Below are positions 33,191-43,449 of a stretch of DNA of 64,000 nt, piece after piece. The translations under genes and the position numbers were made by a program. Position 1 is the stretch's first letter. Every line of letters begins with the position of its first letter. The notes beneath the pieces are model-generated. The model was not told the origin of the DNA and did not search any database. It saw only the letters and a list, made by a program, of their open reading frames with translations. The stretch is from Euglena gracilis (taxonomy: Eukaryota > Euglenida > Euglenophyceae > Euglenales), in the NCBI GenBank assembly GCA_039621445.1, contig CP154956.1, positions 86,304,251 to 86,368,250 on the forward strand, read 5' to 3'.

Positions 33191-33609
33191 AGCAAGCTGC
33201 CAACTACGTGGTCAGTAGGAGCAACAGGTCGGGCCGACCAGGTCAGTCCAACCCATAACCCCCCAAGCAAATATCCAAAAATAAGACCCCCCCCCCAAAT
33301 AAGACCGCCCCTGACAGCGCAAAGCGCTAAAGACGGTGAAAACTTTCCCTGAAAAATCTCCAAAAGCCTCAATTTCACACACAAAATGATGAAATTTCAA
33401 TAAGTTTCAGATTTTTGAAGTGTCAACTTGCACCAATTTACACATGGCGCGAAGCGCCGAAGGAAAAATTTTATGCTTTTGGGAACCTGAAAAATGATGT
33501 CTTTTTCGGTCCCGGGTTGGTCAAGAAAAAATCCAAAAATAAGCCCCCCCCCCAAAATAAGACCCCCCTTGGAGGTTTCCAGCAACGGACCCAAAATTAA
33601 GACCCGGGT
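33191..33609. repeat. Intron repeats around the 33.6-kb hAT target
   Basis: AAATAAGACCCCCC / CCAAAATAAGACC motifs are at 33,275-33,305 and 33,535-33,575. This older repeat is the target of the next element and continues at 34,055. Confidence 0.55.
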
Positions 33610-34046
33610 CAGGCTTTTGCTTAAGGGATCGCAGTACCCCCCGGGGGGGGGGGGGCTGGACTGCAGCTAGTCCAAATTTGGCTAGTAAGTTTTCTAGCAG
33701 ACCCCCCCCGGGGGGGTCTGCTAGCAGGGCTAGCTAGTGGAAAATTTTTTTCCAGTGACCGGCGCTTCGAAAAATTTTTTTGGGACCCCCAAAATGGCCA
33801 AAAATGCCCGTTTTTGGCCATTTTTTTGGGGAATTTTTGGAACAAAATCAGCCAAAAACCTGTTAAAAACCTCATTTTTCCTCCGGCGCACAGCGCCGGG
33901 GAAAAATTTTTTTTCCAGTCCGGGGGACCCCCGGACCCCCCCCCCCCCCCCCCCCCCCCCCCGGGGGTCTAGCTAGTCCAGTGTCTAGCCGATTGGCTAG
34001 CCAGTACCCCCCCCCCCCCCCCCGGGGGGCCTTAAGCAAAAGCCTG
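33610..34046. mobile_element. hAT-like element (437 bp) with exact 8-bp duplication
   Basis: Perfect 17-bp TIRs CAGGCTTTTGCTTAAGG. The target duplication ACCCGGGT (33,602-33,609 and 34,047-34,054) is exact. The interior has long C/G runs, CTAGTCCAAATTTGGCTAG palindromes and CGGCGCTTCG / CGGCGCACAGCGCCG hairpins. Closest relative: 45,392-45,830, with the same order of internal motifs. No coding capacity. Confidence 0.9.
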
Positions 34047-34194
34047 ACCCGGGTCTTATTTTGGGGGGGGGTTAGCTTAAAGTCCTTTGGAAAAGGGGGG
34101 GGGTTATATTGGCTATTTCTGTTGGCCTCCAGCCCAACCATGGTCGGCCCAACCTCCTGAACCAGCATGGCCAATATTCCGCCCGGGGCCAGAG

Positions 34195-34560
34195 GTAGGG
34201 TGGGTGGGGGGGGGTCGACCCCCCCCACCCCCTGCATGGTGGGTGGGGGGGGGAGTAGACCCCCTTCCCTTATTTCAGGGAGCACCATTTTTGGATCCCA
34301 ATTTTTTTTCCGGCACTTTCGTCGCCAGGTGTTTTTTGGACCAAATTTTGGCACAATCAACTTTTACTGAGATTTTTTCTCTGGGACTTTTTTTGGATTT
34401 TCAACAACATTTTTTTCTTCAAAAACCTTTCAAAATCAAAATTTTTGCAAAAATGGTGAAATTTTGGAAGGTGTGGAAAAAATGGGGTTTTGGGGGGTAT
34501 TTCGGGGGACCTCCTATACGGGTCTCAAAATGGGTTTTTTTGGCCTTCGTTTTTTTCACC
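34195..34560. repeat. Dispersed repeat family A, copy 3
   Basis: GGTCGACCCCCCCCACCCCC / TGCATGGTGGG core and TCAACAACATTTTTTTCTTC place it in the family of 3,375 and 14,640. It is part of intron 3. Confidence 0.75.
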
Positions 34561-34569
34561 CCCCTCCTA

Positions 34570-35682
34570 CCTGTACCGCGAATTGAGGCCCGGCGGGTGC
34601 CCTGTATTTCGTGGGTGTGAACACGAAATACAGGGCGTTATTTTCTATTCACGAATACAGGCTGTATTCGTGAATAGGGTATTCACAAAATACAGGCTGT
34701 ATTTCGTGAATTGGATTTTTGTGTGTGTTTAAAACAGCTTCTGAAACTAGAAACCTCCTTGCATCGCATTGCGTATCGGAGGATGGTGCAAACGGGGTTT
34801 CTGGCTGAGATGAGGCGTGCATGTGGGCAAGGGTGTTCAGGTAACCCCTGAACGTGGATGCTTTCAATTGTCGGAATTTGAATGTCTGGCCACACTGGGC
34901 CCGGCGTTGGTCCTCACATTATTTGATGACCGCTTGCCCATCAAGCAACAGTGGTGGATCAATCAACCAGGCCGCCCACGCACAAAGGAAAGTGTCCAGT
35001 TCGTCGAGACAGCGCCAAGGGCATTGCAGACCTCCTCGAATTCAAGGAGGTGAGCGAATGCGGATTGCTCTGTCCCTTCCGTCCCGGACGCTTTCTTTTT
35101 GGTAGCCTCCACCAGAAGGTTACCGTGCAGGGAGTCAACAGCAGGGTTCTTTCTTTGCTCCCAACCCTGCTTAACTGTGGCCAAAAATTCAACCACTTTT
35201 GGGGGTTGTGGCAACATTCTGTCCATGGTGTTTGCCGCTTTCTTCGCCATTTTTAGGAGAACAGACTGAGGATAAACACAGTGTGAAGGTGCGAAAATAG
35301 CACTTTTTGCTCTAAACCAAAAATAGGTGCAAGGCCAAGTTATTGGGGGGCACTTTGGGGGGGAAGGGGACTGGGCGCCAAAGGCGCCCGGTCCCCCCCC
35401 ATATCTCGTTTTCCAGGACCAGGGGTATGTCATTGATGTGTTCCAGGTCATCTCGACAATGTTTTCACATTTTGGTTTCTATTCACGGAATACAGGACGT
35501 TATTTCCAATTCAGGAATACAGGCTGTACTCGTCAATAGGGTATTCACGAAATATAGGCTGTATTTTGTAAATTGGATTTGTAGAAAATTTTTGGGAAAA
35601 AAACGCCCCAAAGGTGCCCTAAACCATGACGTGAAGCACATCAACGAAATACAGGGCAGGCGCCGGGCCTCTTAACGGTTAC
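34570..35682. mobile_element. TIR element, copy 2, surrounding exon 4
   Basis: GAGGCCCGGCGGGTGCCCTG at the left and GGGCAGGCGCCGGGCCTC at the right match the TIRs of 4,529-5,719. GAATACAGGCTGTATTCGTG repeats lie inside both ends. The segment near 35,240-35,290 matches 5,070-5,110. The middle (about 34,700-35,230) is unique and contains proposed exon 4. Confidence 0.65.
34952..35049 (+). CDS. Exon 4 (98 nt)
   Basis: The acceptor ATCAAGCAACAG and the strong donor GAG/GTGAGC bound a phase 1-to-0 exon. It is basic, with GKCPVRRDSAKGIADLLEFK near its end. The phases match exon 3 (1) and exon 5 (0). A minus-strand frame over 34,963-35,260 is also protein-like (MDRMLPQPPKVVEFLATV), so an antisense reading is the alternative. 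It is unusual in lying inside a TIR element. Confidence 0.45.
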
Positions 35683-35689
35683 AGAAAAA

Positions 35690-36452
35690 TCGTGGGCTAT
35701 AACCCGTATACGGGCCGTATAACGGGTCATGCCCACGATTTTTATGTAGAAATTTTGAGGGTTTTTTTTTGTGAAAAAATGTGGGTTTCCATAAAAAAAA
35801 CCACGTATTTTGGGTTCATTTTTCAAAAATTTTCCTCGGCCAAAATCCCCGTTTCCCCAAAATTTGTGAAAATGCTGGGTGGGCCCCACCTCCTGGGCTG
35901 TTCTGTCCTGGGCATGATGGTCAGGGGAGGAACCCGGTTGGTGGGCAGGGGGAGGGGCAAGAATTCCGAGGATGACAAGGTTCTCAAAAACTCACCGAGA
36001 ATGTATGCTCAACCTGTCGTCAACAAACCACCAATTTTTCATTGTCCCATGTGTTTCCACGTATTGTGAACCAAAAATCTAAAACCCACATCAGTGGGGG
36101 GGTTTGGAGACCAGGCGCCTTCGGGGTCCCCCAAAGGCCTCCCCACTTAAGACCATTTTGTTCCAGATCCAGCCAAAAGTTAGCACATGTGAATAACACC
36201 TGATGACCAGCTTTTTTGCACTTCACACCATCTATTTTTGCACTTCTGGTCAATTTTTTTTTGCATTTTATCTCTCTAAAACGTTTGCACATGCCACCAA
36301 TTTGTTTGCACTTTATCTCAAAAGATGTTTGCACCTTATCCCAATAATATTTGCCTCCATTGTGAAAATTGAAATTGAAATCCTTGCACTTGGATCAGGT
36401 GTTTGCACAGTTGCCCTTTGAAACTTCAACTGGAGTGGATCTTTCATTGCGC
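35690..36452. repeat. Intron 4 repeats
   Basis: A piece of the ACCCGTATACGGGCCGTATA palindrome (compare 5,732) is at 35,700-35,730. TTTTTGCACTT motifs follow at 36,215-36,370. No exon supported. Confidence 0.5.
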
Positions 36453-36460
36453 AGTGCAAC

Positions 36461-37480
36461 CAGGCTTGTGCTTAGTCGGGTGCCTACCCCACGGGGGGAG
36501 GGGGTGGGTGCTTGGGGCAGGCACCCGAAAGCACCCCATCCGATCCCCCCAGGGGTCGGATGCATCCCCCACACCATGCATCCTCCTCACAGAAAAGTGG
36601 GAAGAGGGTAGGAGGCAAGAGCAGCACTGGGGCGCAAGGGTGTAGACCCACCCACGGGAACCACACCAACTACACAAGGTGAGTGTATGTCCCTACAGCG
36701 CTGGAATTACACCAGAGTTGCTCACCCGGCCAGGCGGAGCAACAAAATAGCAGTGGTGTAAGGGGTACCTGGCCACTCACCACTCAGGAAGCTGGGCCAG
36801 AAGCGAAGTTACCTCCCCCCCCCCTTGTCGTTGACACGGCGTGTCGTTGACACACCCCCCGTGTCAACGGCACTCTCCTGGAACATTGGCATGTCAACGA
36901 CAAGGGGGAGGGGAGGTGGCGCCGGCGACAAACAGACAAGAAGCAATGGTGCAACCACGGGGGGGGTAGGGTTTTTGGGGGTGCAGCTCCTGGATTTGAC
37001 CTGGGGGGCGGGGTTGTGGGAGTCGACCATGGTTGGCACGGTCGCCTCGGTCGCTCTCGGTCGCCATGGGTTTTTCCTACTCAGTTTTCTTTTTGCATTG
37101 TGGCGCCATAGGCAACTGTTCGGTGGCCCTAAATAGCAAAATCCCTTGTGTGTGCAACTCCTTTTGTTTGTATGTCGCACTAATTTGCTCGGGTGAACGT
37201 TTTTTGACATCGACCGGCCCACAACTGAGGGTGACCAAGGGCGACCGAGGCGACCGTGGGCCGACCCCTACACCCCCCCCCCCCCCAGGCCAAATCTACC
37301 CCCCGTGCCTGCCCATAACAGGCACCCCCCTCCGACCCCGGCGCCGAAGGCGCCGGGGGCCCGGAAAAGCCTTTTTCAATGAAAATTTTCTGGGTCCCCC
37401 CTGGACCCCCCCGGGGGGGTGTGCCTGCTGAGGGCAGGCACCCTATGGCACCCCCCCCCCGATCGGTAAGCACAAGCCTG
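36461..37480. mobile_element. hAT-like element (1,020 bp) with exact 8-bp duplication
   Basis: TIRs start CAGGCTTGTGCTTA at both ends. The target duplication AGTGCAAC (36,453-36,460 and 37,481-37,488) is exact. Inside are GGCAGGCACCC palindromes, a GTGTCAACGACA-type inverted repeat (36,825-36,905) and a short relative of the 16.8-kb minisatellite element (36,990-37,290). No transposase. Confidence 0.9.
36990..37290. mobile_element. Short relative of the minisatellite TIR element
   Basis: GGATTTGACCTGGGGGGCGG and the complement CCCAGGCCAAATCTACC match the ends of 16,796-18,665. The interior has a single AAATAGCAAAATCCCTTGTG unit instead of the array. It suggests the ancestral, unexpanded form. 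Confidence 0.65.
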
Positions 37481-37488
37481 AGTGCAAC

Positions 37489-38063
37489 TGTTTTTTTTTC
37501 ATTGTGCAGCAGTAAATCCAAAAAAATTTGCACTTGGATCGGGTGCTTTACACAGTTGCCCTTTAAACCTTCAAATATTTGCACTTATTCCGAAAAAAAT
37601 TGCCCTCTGTCATTTTATCTTTGTGTAATGCAAAAAACTGTTGCACAACAAAAGATCCACTCCGGTTTTTTTTGGGACGCAGCGCAAAAATTTTTGAGAT
37701 CTTTGGGCAATTTTTTTTGAGGGCAGCGGGCAAATTTTTTGACACTTTGGGGCAAAATTATTGCCAGCTGTGGGCAAACATTTCGGACGCTAGTTGTAAT
37801 GGACAAAGCATTCCTCGCCATTCAATGGTTTGGCAGGTGGTGATGGGCAGGGCATGAGTGTTGGCAATGCCAAATCTGCAGGGGTTCCACACAATTCTCG
37901 GGAATTGCCATCCTGGTCCAACCAACAGGTTGGGGTCAACCCCCCCCATCCAGGAGAACACCAAACGAGCTTAATTTCCTTCTGGTGTGTTTCCCCAGAC
38001 ATGCAAATGATTCTTGAATCCGCTCTGCTCATTACATCGTCGCTTCTGATTCTTCTTTTGCAG
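37489..38063. other. Intron 4, right part
   Basis: TTTGCACTT and GGGCAAATTTTTTGAC motifs continue the dispersed repeat. An acceptor-like pyrimidine tract (GATTCTTCTTTTGCAG) ends the intron. Confidence 0.5.
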
Positions 38064-38223
38064 AAACGTCTGAAGGATTTCTGGCAGAGCTCGGAGGACG
38101 GAACGGTTTGCCACGCTTCAGATGGAAAGATAACTTCTCCTGAGGCAGTGCGGAGAGCTGTGCAGGCTGTGGTCTTCTCTGGTCTCTTTCATTGTTTGTG
38201 GGGGGGGATTGGCAAGGCCAAAG
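38064..38223 (+). CDS. Exon 5
   Basis: An excellent acceptor (TTCTGATTCTTCTTTTGCAG) starts a phase 0 exon reading KRLKDFWQSSEDGTVCHASD and SPEAVRRAVQ. The donor is either CTG/GTCTCT at 38,182 or AAAG/GTAAAG at 38,224, both phase 1. The earlier site gives a cleaner protein, because the 3' part becomes Trp/Gly-rich. No motif recognised. Junction with exon 4 makes a continuous charged helix-like stretch. Confidence 0.6.
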
Positions 38224-38997
38224 GTAAAGTCCTCCCGGGAGGGGGGTTTGATGAGATTGGTTCGGGCAAAGTTTGCAGGAAAAAAAGTCCAAATATTTCC
38301 AGTTCATTTAAAGCACCCAAATTTTCGCCCGAATCATCACTGAACTGCCATGCTCACTCAGAGAGCTTTTATTCTTTGTAAACCCCATCAATTTTAAGGA
38401 ATTCAACCAATCCCACACCACCAACTTTGTTTGAAGAAAAATGAATTTTATGTCCACGACCCCCGCCCCAGTAGGTTCCAAAGAAAGAACGTCGACCCCC
38501 AAAGTACGTCGGGTTGTCCACCCCCCCCACCCTCCAGCAACAAAATCTCTTTCCGTGTGTTAGTGGCATGGCATGACAGTGGCATGGCGGGGTGAAACCT
38601 CCCCACCAGGGCTCACCGGGAATCCCAGAAGCCCTGGGTGGGTGGAGGGTCCGCCCATCCACCCTCCTGGTGGAGCCCTTGGTGCCCCCTTCCCATGTTT
38701 CTGGGGGCACCAAGAAGGGAAGACAAGGTTTTGCTTTGTCTGGGGTTTTTTTTGGCGTTCCAGCCTCTGGTGTCCAAGCCTTCCTGTAAAACCCTGGCCG
38801 GTTTTCCAGCACCTTTGGCACTGAAGGAATTTTCTTTTTGAAAGTGAGAGTGCCATCGTGGGTGGGGGAGTTGAACACCAGCCCACCAAGCTTCATCAAC
38901 CCCAGGGGGTCTGGGGTTGATGGAGGAACGTTGTCAGGGAAAATATTGGCCTTGTTTTCCACCGGAAGAAAAAATATGGCAAAAATTAGGTGTTTAG
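38224..38997. other. Intron 5
   Basis: Unremarkable sequence with GTCGACCCCCAAAGTACGTC and GGTGGAGGGTCCGCCC segments. The minus frame (38,369-38,962) is open but compositionally mixed; no support for a gene. Confidence 0.4.
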
Positions 38998-39067
38998 CCT
39001 ACAATGCCAGCAAGGTGTCCACAGAGGACCTTGAGAGAGCGATGTTTAACCCGCCACAGACCTCAAC
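38998..39067 (+). CDS. Exon 6
   Basis: Reads YNASKVSTEDLERAMFNPPQ and ends at a consensus GTATGT donor (39,068) in phase 2. The left edge is the least certain part. AG at 38,996-38,997 gives phase 1, which fits exon 5; two other AGs upstream would add residues (KIRCLA) in phase 2. The tail becomes Ser/Thr/Pro-rich from here. Confidence 0.5.
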
Positions 39068-39156
39068 GTATGTTTTCACAAACACACAGACACTCACACA
39101 CAAATATATCTCTCTCTGTCTGTCTGTCTGTCTATCAAGGGCACCCCAACCAACAG
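39068..39156 (+). other. 89-nt intron with CA/CTGT microsatellite
   Basis: It runs from GTATGT to ACCAACCAACAG. It holds ACACACAGACACTCACACAC and TCTCTGTCTGTCTGTCTGTC. It is the only intron here of ordinary protist size with both consensus ends. It joins exon 6 (phase 2) to exon 7 (one leading base). Confidence 0.6.
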
Positions 39157-39241
39157 CTTTTCTCCAGCTCAGTCTTTTACAGCCCTGGACCCCCCTCCCC
39201 CCATCGACGGTCGGCTGGACAGTTATGGATCTGTGGCTTTC
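39157..39241 (+). CDS. Exon 7
   Basis: One leading base, then FSPAQSFTALDPPPPIDGRL and DSYGSVAF, a Pro/Ser-rich sequence with good coding character. The donor is C/GTAGGT (39,242, phase 0) or TAG/GTGGGA (39,246, phase 1); only the first fits exon 8. Upstream AGs at 39,166 and 39,171 give shorter versions. Confidence 0.55.
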
Positions 39242-39326
39242 GTAGGTGGGAAATTGGGCCAAAAACAGCGAAAATGGGTCGAAAAAGGTTGAAGGGGGGG
39301 GGGTCGGACCTCCCCAACCTCAAAAC

Positions 39327-39735
39327 CCGAACATTGCTTAAGGACCCTGGGAGCCCTGGGGTCCACTGGCAAGCCATTTTGCCAGACACTGGAAAAAATG
39401 GATTTGCTAGACCCCCTCCCCGAGGGGGGGTCCAGGGGATCCCCGACTGGGGAAAAATTTTCCTCCGGTGATGCGCGCCGAGGTTGAAATGATGGTTTTG
39501 TTGTTTCTTTTTTTGGCTGATTTTATTCTAAAAAAATCCCAAATGACCAAATTTGGGCATTTTTGGGCATTTTTGGGGGTCCCAAAAAATTTCGGCGCTT
39601 TGCATTGGTCATTGTAGATTTTCTTTCCCACTGGCTGGCCTTGCTAGCGGACCTCCCTCGGGGGGTCCACTTGGGTTCCCGCTGCCCAAATTTGGACTTC
39701 AGGGGGAGGTGCTGCGAACTTTAAGCAAAGGCCTG
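39327..39735. mobile_element. hAT-like element (409 bp) with exact 8-bp duplication
   Basis: Left end CCGAACATTGCTTAAGG and right end the complement of CAGGCCTTTGCTTAAAG; the left end has lost the CAGG start. The target duplication CTCAAAAC is exact (39,319-39,326 and 39,736-39,743). The interior has CCTCGGGGGGTCC motifs and a TTTTTGGGCATTTTTGG run. It sits inside intron 7. Confidence 0.85.
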
Positions 39736-40053
39736 CTCAAAACTGAAGGGCTTCCCACTCATCCCAGCGATTGGAGGTCGAACCGGGTGCAAAAAAATCG
39801 AAACTGAAAAAATGCCTCCCAAACCTGCCAATTATGCAAAATAATTCTTTTTTTTGAACCAAACTTTCACCACCCTGGAAGTTAAGGTGGTGGGGGGGTC
39901 CAAACTCCCCTTCAGATGTTTGGAAGGGGGTGTCCAGACCACTTCCACCCCCCTGTTTGGCAGGTTGCAAAGGGATGTTCATTAATGGAATGCAAAGGGC
40001 ATTCATTAATTCACCTTCTGAGGACAAAAACATTGCCTGCTGCTGTGCGCCAG

Positions 40054-40152
40054 ATTAGATCGCAATATTTCAGCAACATGGAGTTAAAAGTGTACAATGC
40101 AGACTGGATCATCAAGGAGATTTTGGAATATGCCCAGTCGCAGCATACCACA
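40054..40152 (+). CDS. Exon 8 (33 codons)
   Basis: Phase 0-0 exon between GCTGCTGTGCGCCAG and ACA/GTGAAT. It reads NMELKVYNADWIIKEILEYA, an amphipathic helix-like segment. The donor is only moderate. It joins exon 7 and exon 9 in phase 0. No family recognised. Confidence 0.6.
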
Positions 40153-40285
40153 GTGAATGCATCCCCGTTGTTCCCCAACTCCTACAGCTCCAGCTCAGCA
40201 TTGATTTGGCTTTCTTTGTGTGATGTCCATGGTGATGTCTCTTCCCGTCTCCAGTATCAACCCAAATATTTCTGTCCACCGGCAT

Positions 40286-40640
40286 TCATTCTTTCAAGTC
40301 ATCAAACAACATTTCATGCATAGTTTCTTCTGTGGAAAGTGTGCCAAGCTTTGGCCTCCGCCTCCCAGTCGACACCCAATTCCTTGACAAATTTCGCCAA
40401 CGCTCTACTCCGAGTGTTGCCTGGCTCTGCCATTCCAACATTGGCTCCAGGCATGGCACACAGGGCTCCATTTCTGGGTCATCAAACCCAAGTTGTTGTT
40501 TAACGTTAAACATTTTTGACGTGCCTGATGCGAAGAATGGTTTCAAAAGACTAGATGTGCAATTCTGTTTTGAATCAAATGAGATTTTTTTTGTAAAGAT
40601 CTCTGTTCTCCATTTCCATTTCATTCCATTTGCTGCCTCC
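40286..40640 (-). pseudogene. Antisense coding-like fragment
   Basis: The minus frame has rich, non-repetitive composition (ATLGVERWRNLSRNWVSTG, TEETMHEMLFDDLKE) and stops at 40,286. It lies inside an intron of the plus gene. The plus frame over the same DNA is also open, so the call rests on composition alone. It might be a captured gene piece. Confidence 0.25.
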
Positions 40641-40659
40641 CCTTTTGCAGGGGGGGGGA

Positions 40660-41100
40660 AATGCGTTTCGCATTTTTTCGCATTTTTGCGCATTTTTTGC
40701 GCATTTTTTCAAATTTTCCAAAAATGCGCATTTTTGCGCATTTTTTCGCATTTTTTTCGCATTTTTTCGTTTTTTTCAGCACATTTTTTTGCTTTTTGGC
40801 ACATTTTTTCGTGATTTGCCAAAGTTTTCGCATTTTTTGACCATTTTTGTAACTTTTTGCAAAAATTTGAAATTTTTGACTTTTTTTGAAACGTACATTT
40901 TCCTCATTATTCTACATAATTTCTTCAAATTTGGTGCCATTTTTGCATGTTTTTGGGTAATTTTTGCATTTTCGTGATTTTTGCGCATTTTTTCTCGGAT
41001 TTTGCACATTTTTGCGCATTTTTTCCAAAAATGCGCATTTTTTGCGCATTTTTTTGCGCATTTTTGCGCATTTTTGCGCATTTTTTCCGAGGCCGGGCGA
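40660..41100. repeat. GCGCATTTTTGCGCATTTTT repeat
   Basis: Degenerate tandem TTTTTGCGCA/TTTTTTCGCA units of 10-15 bp make Lys/Asn or Phe/Ala frames on both strands. An inverted symmetry (AAAAATGCGCATTTTTGCGC) recurs at both ends. Confidence 0.85.
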
Positions 41101-41175
41101 GCGCATTTCCCCCCCCTGCCTTTTGATAATTCCAAGCCCATGGGTCACCAAATTTCCATTTATTTGTTTACCCAG

Positions 41176-41273
41176 CACACCTCAAAGTCTCCTCCGGACA
41201 TTGGATTCGTTAATGGACCTCCTGCCTCCAAACTTAAACCACCATTCCGGCCCCATGCCACCAATGCCAACCA
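41176..41273 (+). CDS. Exon 9, left of a transposon-derived intron
   Basis: The acceptor TATTTGTTTACCCAG starts a phase 0 frame reading HTSKSPPDIGFVNGPPASKL and FRPHATNAN. The exon ends two bases into the left end of the hAT-like element (CA/GTCTTC). Another frame (LLRTLDSLMDLLPP) is also open. The listed one fits the phase of exon 8 and shows RNY-type codons after the junction. Ser/Pro/Asn-rich. Confidence 0.5.
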
Positions 41274-42414
41274 GTCTTCTTTTTAAGGAATTCCCCACCC
41301 CCGTGTGTGCATTGTGGCTGTTTTTTTTGAACCCCCCCCCCCTGTTGGGGGCGTGCTATAGGCAGGGTGTTCGGCATTTTCGTCTTGGAAATGGCCATTT
41401 TCAGGTGTTTTGCGTTTTGCCAAATTTCGGTGCCTGTCCCAAGACTGACCCCCAGACCCGGGGGGGGGGGGTCCAGCCAGCCAGCACCTTTTTTCAAGCC
41501 AGCAGCTCCCAGCCAGGCTGCCCCCCAGGGGTCCGCTGAAATAAAGTTCGGGCCAGCCCTGCGAAGCTGGGATGGAACGGAAAAATCTTCGGTGCAAAAT
41601 GCTGAACGTTTTGGAAAATAGGGGTCAAAGATGGCCAAAAACATGTCATTTCGGCCGGTTTTTTTTGGGACTTCACCTCCAATTTTGGCTGAAAAATGCC
41701 ACCCCAGCTGGATTTGGGTTTTTTGGGGCATTTTTGGGGAACCCGCCGGGTCCTGCTCCCAGCGGGCCAGACCACTCCCCGGCTAGGGGGAGGGGGATCC
41801 TTCCAGCACTTTTTTCCCCCAGCCAGCACCTTTTTCCAGCCAGCCTGCAGGACCCCCCCGGGTCCTTGAGAAAGCCTCTGGTTGGGCGGTCTGACCCCCC
41901 CCCCCAGGGGGAGGGAGGTCTGAAACAGCCCCGCCGGAAAACTTGTGTTTTGATCATCTATTTTTGTAAATTTGGTGAAAACCAGAGCGTTGCTCAAGAA
42001 AATTTGACCCCATCCCCCTGGGGGGGGGTCCAGCCAACGCCTTTTTCTACCCTAAGCCTTTTTCTTTTTCCCCGAACCCCCCACCAACAAGTTAGAAATT
42101 TCTGGACAGTGATGGACGTTTGGCTTTAGGGCCAATGATGGGCAAAAATAAGTTGAATTTGGGGTCAAAAAATGGATTTTTTTTGCATAATTTGCAGTTT
42201 TTTTTGGATATTTTTGCGGTTTCAATTTTTTTTGGACCCCCAGTCGGGCTGTTCCAGCCACCCCCATGGGGGTCCCCTGGCTGGAACGGCCCGACTGGGG
42301 GGTCCAAAATACCCATGGGGGTCAACCATCAGCTTTTTTCCAACAACCCAAACTTTCCAGCCTCTCAGCTAGACCCCCCCCCCCCCGGGATTGGGAAAGA
42401 AAGAAAGAAGCCTG
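41272..42414 (+). mobile_element. hAT-like element acting as an intron (candidate introner)
   Basis: Left end CAGTCTTCTTTTTAAGG and right end the complement of CAGGCTTCTTTCTTTC. The flanking 8-mers ATGCCAAC (41,264-41,271) and ATGCAAAC (42,415-42,422) match at 7 of 8 bases. Both flanks are coding-like, and removing the element plus one flank copy leaves one uninterrupted frame (NANHNGTAANQHG). The left end supplies a GT at 41,274 and the right end several AGs (42,399-42,410). AG at 42,403 preserves the frame by adding seven codons. The interior has CCAGCCAGCAGC-type and G/C-run sequence related to 24,420-24,919. Confidence 0.65.
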
Positions 42415-42489
42415 ATGCAAACCACAATGGCACCGCTGCCAACCAGCATGGCATCGCTGCCACCGACGTTAGCAGCATTATCAACCACG
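42404..42489 (+). CDS. Exon 10, right of the transposon-derived intron
   Basis: Reads KKPDANHNGTAANQHGIAAT and SSIINH, with nearly all codons of RNY form, which marks this as the likely frame. The donor CACG/GTTGGC (42,490) leaves phase 1 and fits exon 11. A later donor (CTG/GTATCT, 42,595) keeps the same frame and phase. The alternative frame MAPLPTSMASLPPT, ending at TAG/GTGTGG, also gives phase 1. Confidence 0.45.
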
Positions 42490-43161
42490 GTTGGCAAGCA
42501 TGGCGCCGTCCCAACAAATATGTTGGCCACAGCGAATGGTGCTCTAGGTGTGGTTTGCGTGCAGAAGAAGTTGTCACCTGGACCTTGCCCACTGGTATCT
42601 GATGTTTCAGATTTTCGAGTTTTTTTTGCTTTTTTTTGCAAATTATTGGTTGTTTTCATTTGAGATGCAAGAAAGTGGCACATTGTGAAATCTTTGGCTC
42701 GAGGTTGAAACTTGGTTTGGGGTGTTTCACACAGTTGTCTTTTTATGCTCCAGCACGAATGGATCTTTTCCCATTGGTGCAGTGTATGGCTCTTTTTGTA
42801 TTGAGCAAATAATAAAATGACGGCGGCAACTTTTTTTTGAAAAATGTGCAATTTTTTTGGGGAGCAGCACAATTTTTTTTGCCACCCATGGGCAAACACA
42901 TTTGAAGGCTCTGGCCGAAAATTCTGACATGTTTGGGAAAAAATTTTGCCAGCTGTGGACGAAAATTCATAATAATCATTACAATGATGATGATGATAAT
43001 GGTAATGATGACATTCAAAAAGTAAATCTAAAAGAAAATAGAAATTTAACAGCATTTTTCAAAAAAAATACCATATTTAAAATTTAATATAATGAAAAAT
43101 GTTGAATGTGACATACAGAGTGTCACGTAGAACCTCTTTATCCTGTCTCTGGCATCCCCAG
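42490..43161. other. Intron 10
   Basis: AT-rich sequence with a GATGATGATGATAATGG stretch near 42,985. It ends in TTTATCCTGTCTCTGGCATCCCCAG-type pyrimidine tract. No repeats recognised. Confidence 0.5.
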
Positions 43162-43307
43162 GTGGAACAGCCATGCACTCCAATGCGATGCCCATTATTG
43201 GGCTTCCGGCAGACCAGAACAACGCTCTGGCTGGAGACCAGCAGTTCTGGGACCAGCAGCATGCCCCCATGTATTTTGTCTTGACCGATGGGCACAACGG
43301 ATCCCAG
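43162..43307 (+). CDS. Exon 11
   Basis: A strong acceptor (CTCTGGCATCCCCAG) and the donor CAG/GTTTCT. Phase 1 in, 0 out. It reads MHSNAMPIIGLPADQNNALA, then GDQQFWDQQHAPMYFVLTDG and ends HNGSQ. It is clearly coding in composition. Gln/Asn-rich; no named domain. Confidence 0.7.
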
Positions 43308-43449
43308 GTTTCTCCTCATGCATTGCCTTTTGTCTTGTTTATGATTGCATTTATGGATGACAGTGTGGGCACAAATTTCAGTGAATTTTGCAGACCCCAC
43401 CCCAGGGAGGAGGTGGGCTTAAGCTGTTTTTCATGCATTTGAGCTTTTT

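Noticed and set aside
36444-36677. Cys-rich minus frame
   Set aside because: It lies in the left end of the hAT-like element and is not preserved in relatives.
40621-41178. Lys/Asn/Cys-rich minus frames
   Set aside because: They are translations of the TTTTTGCGCA repeat.
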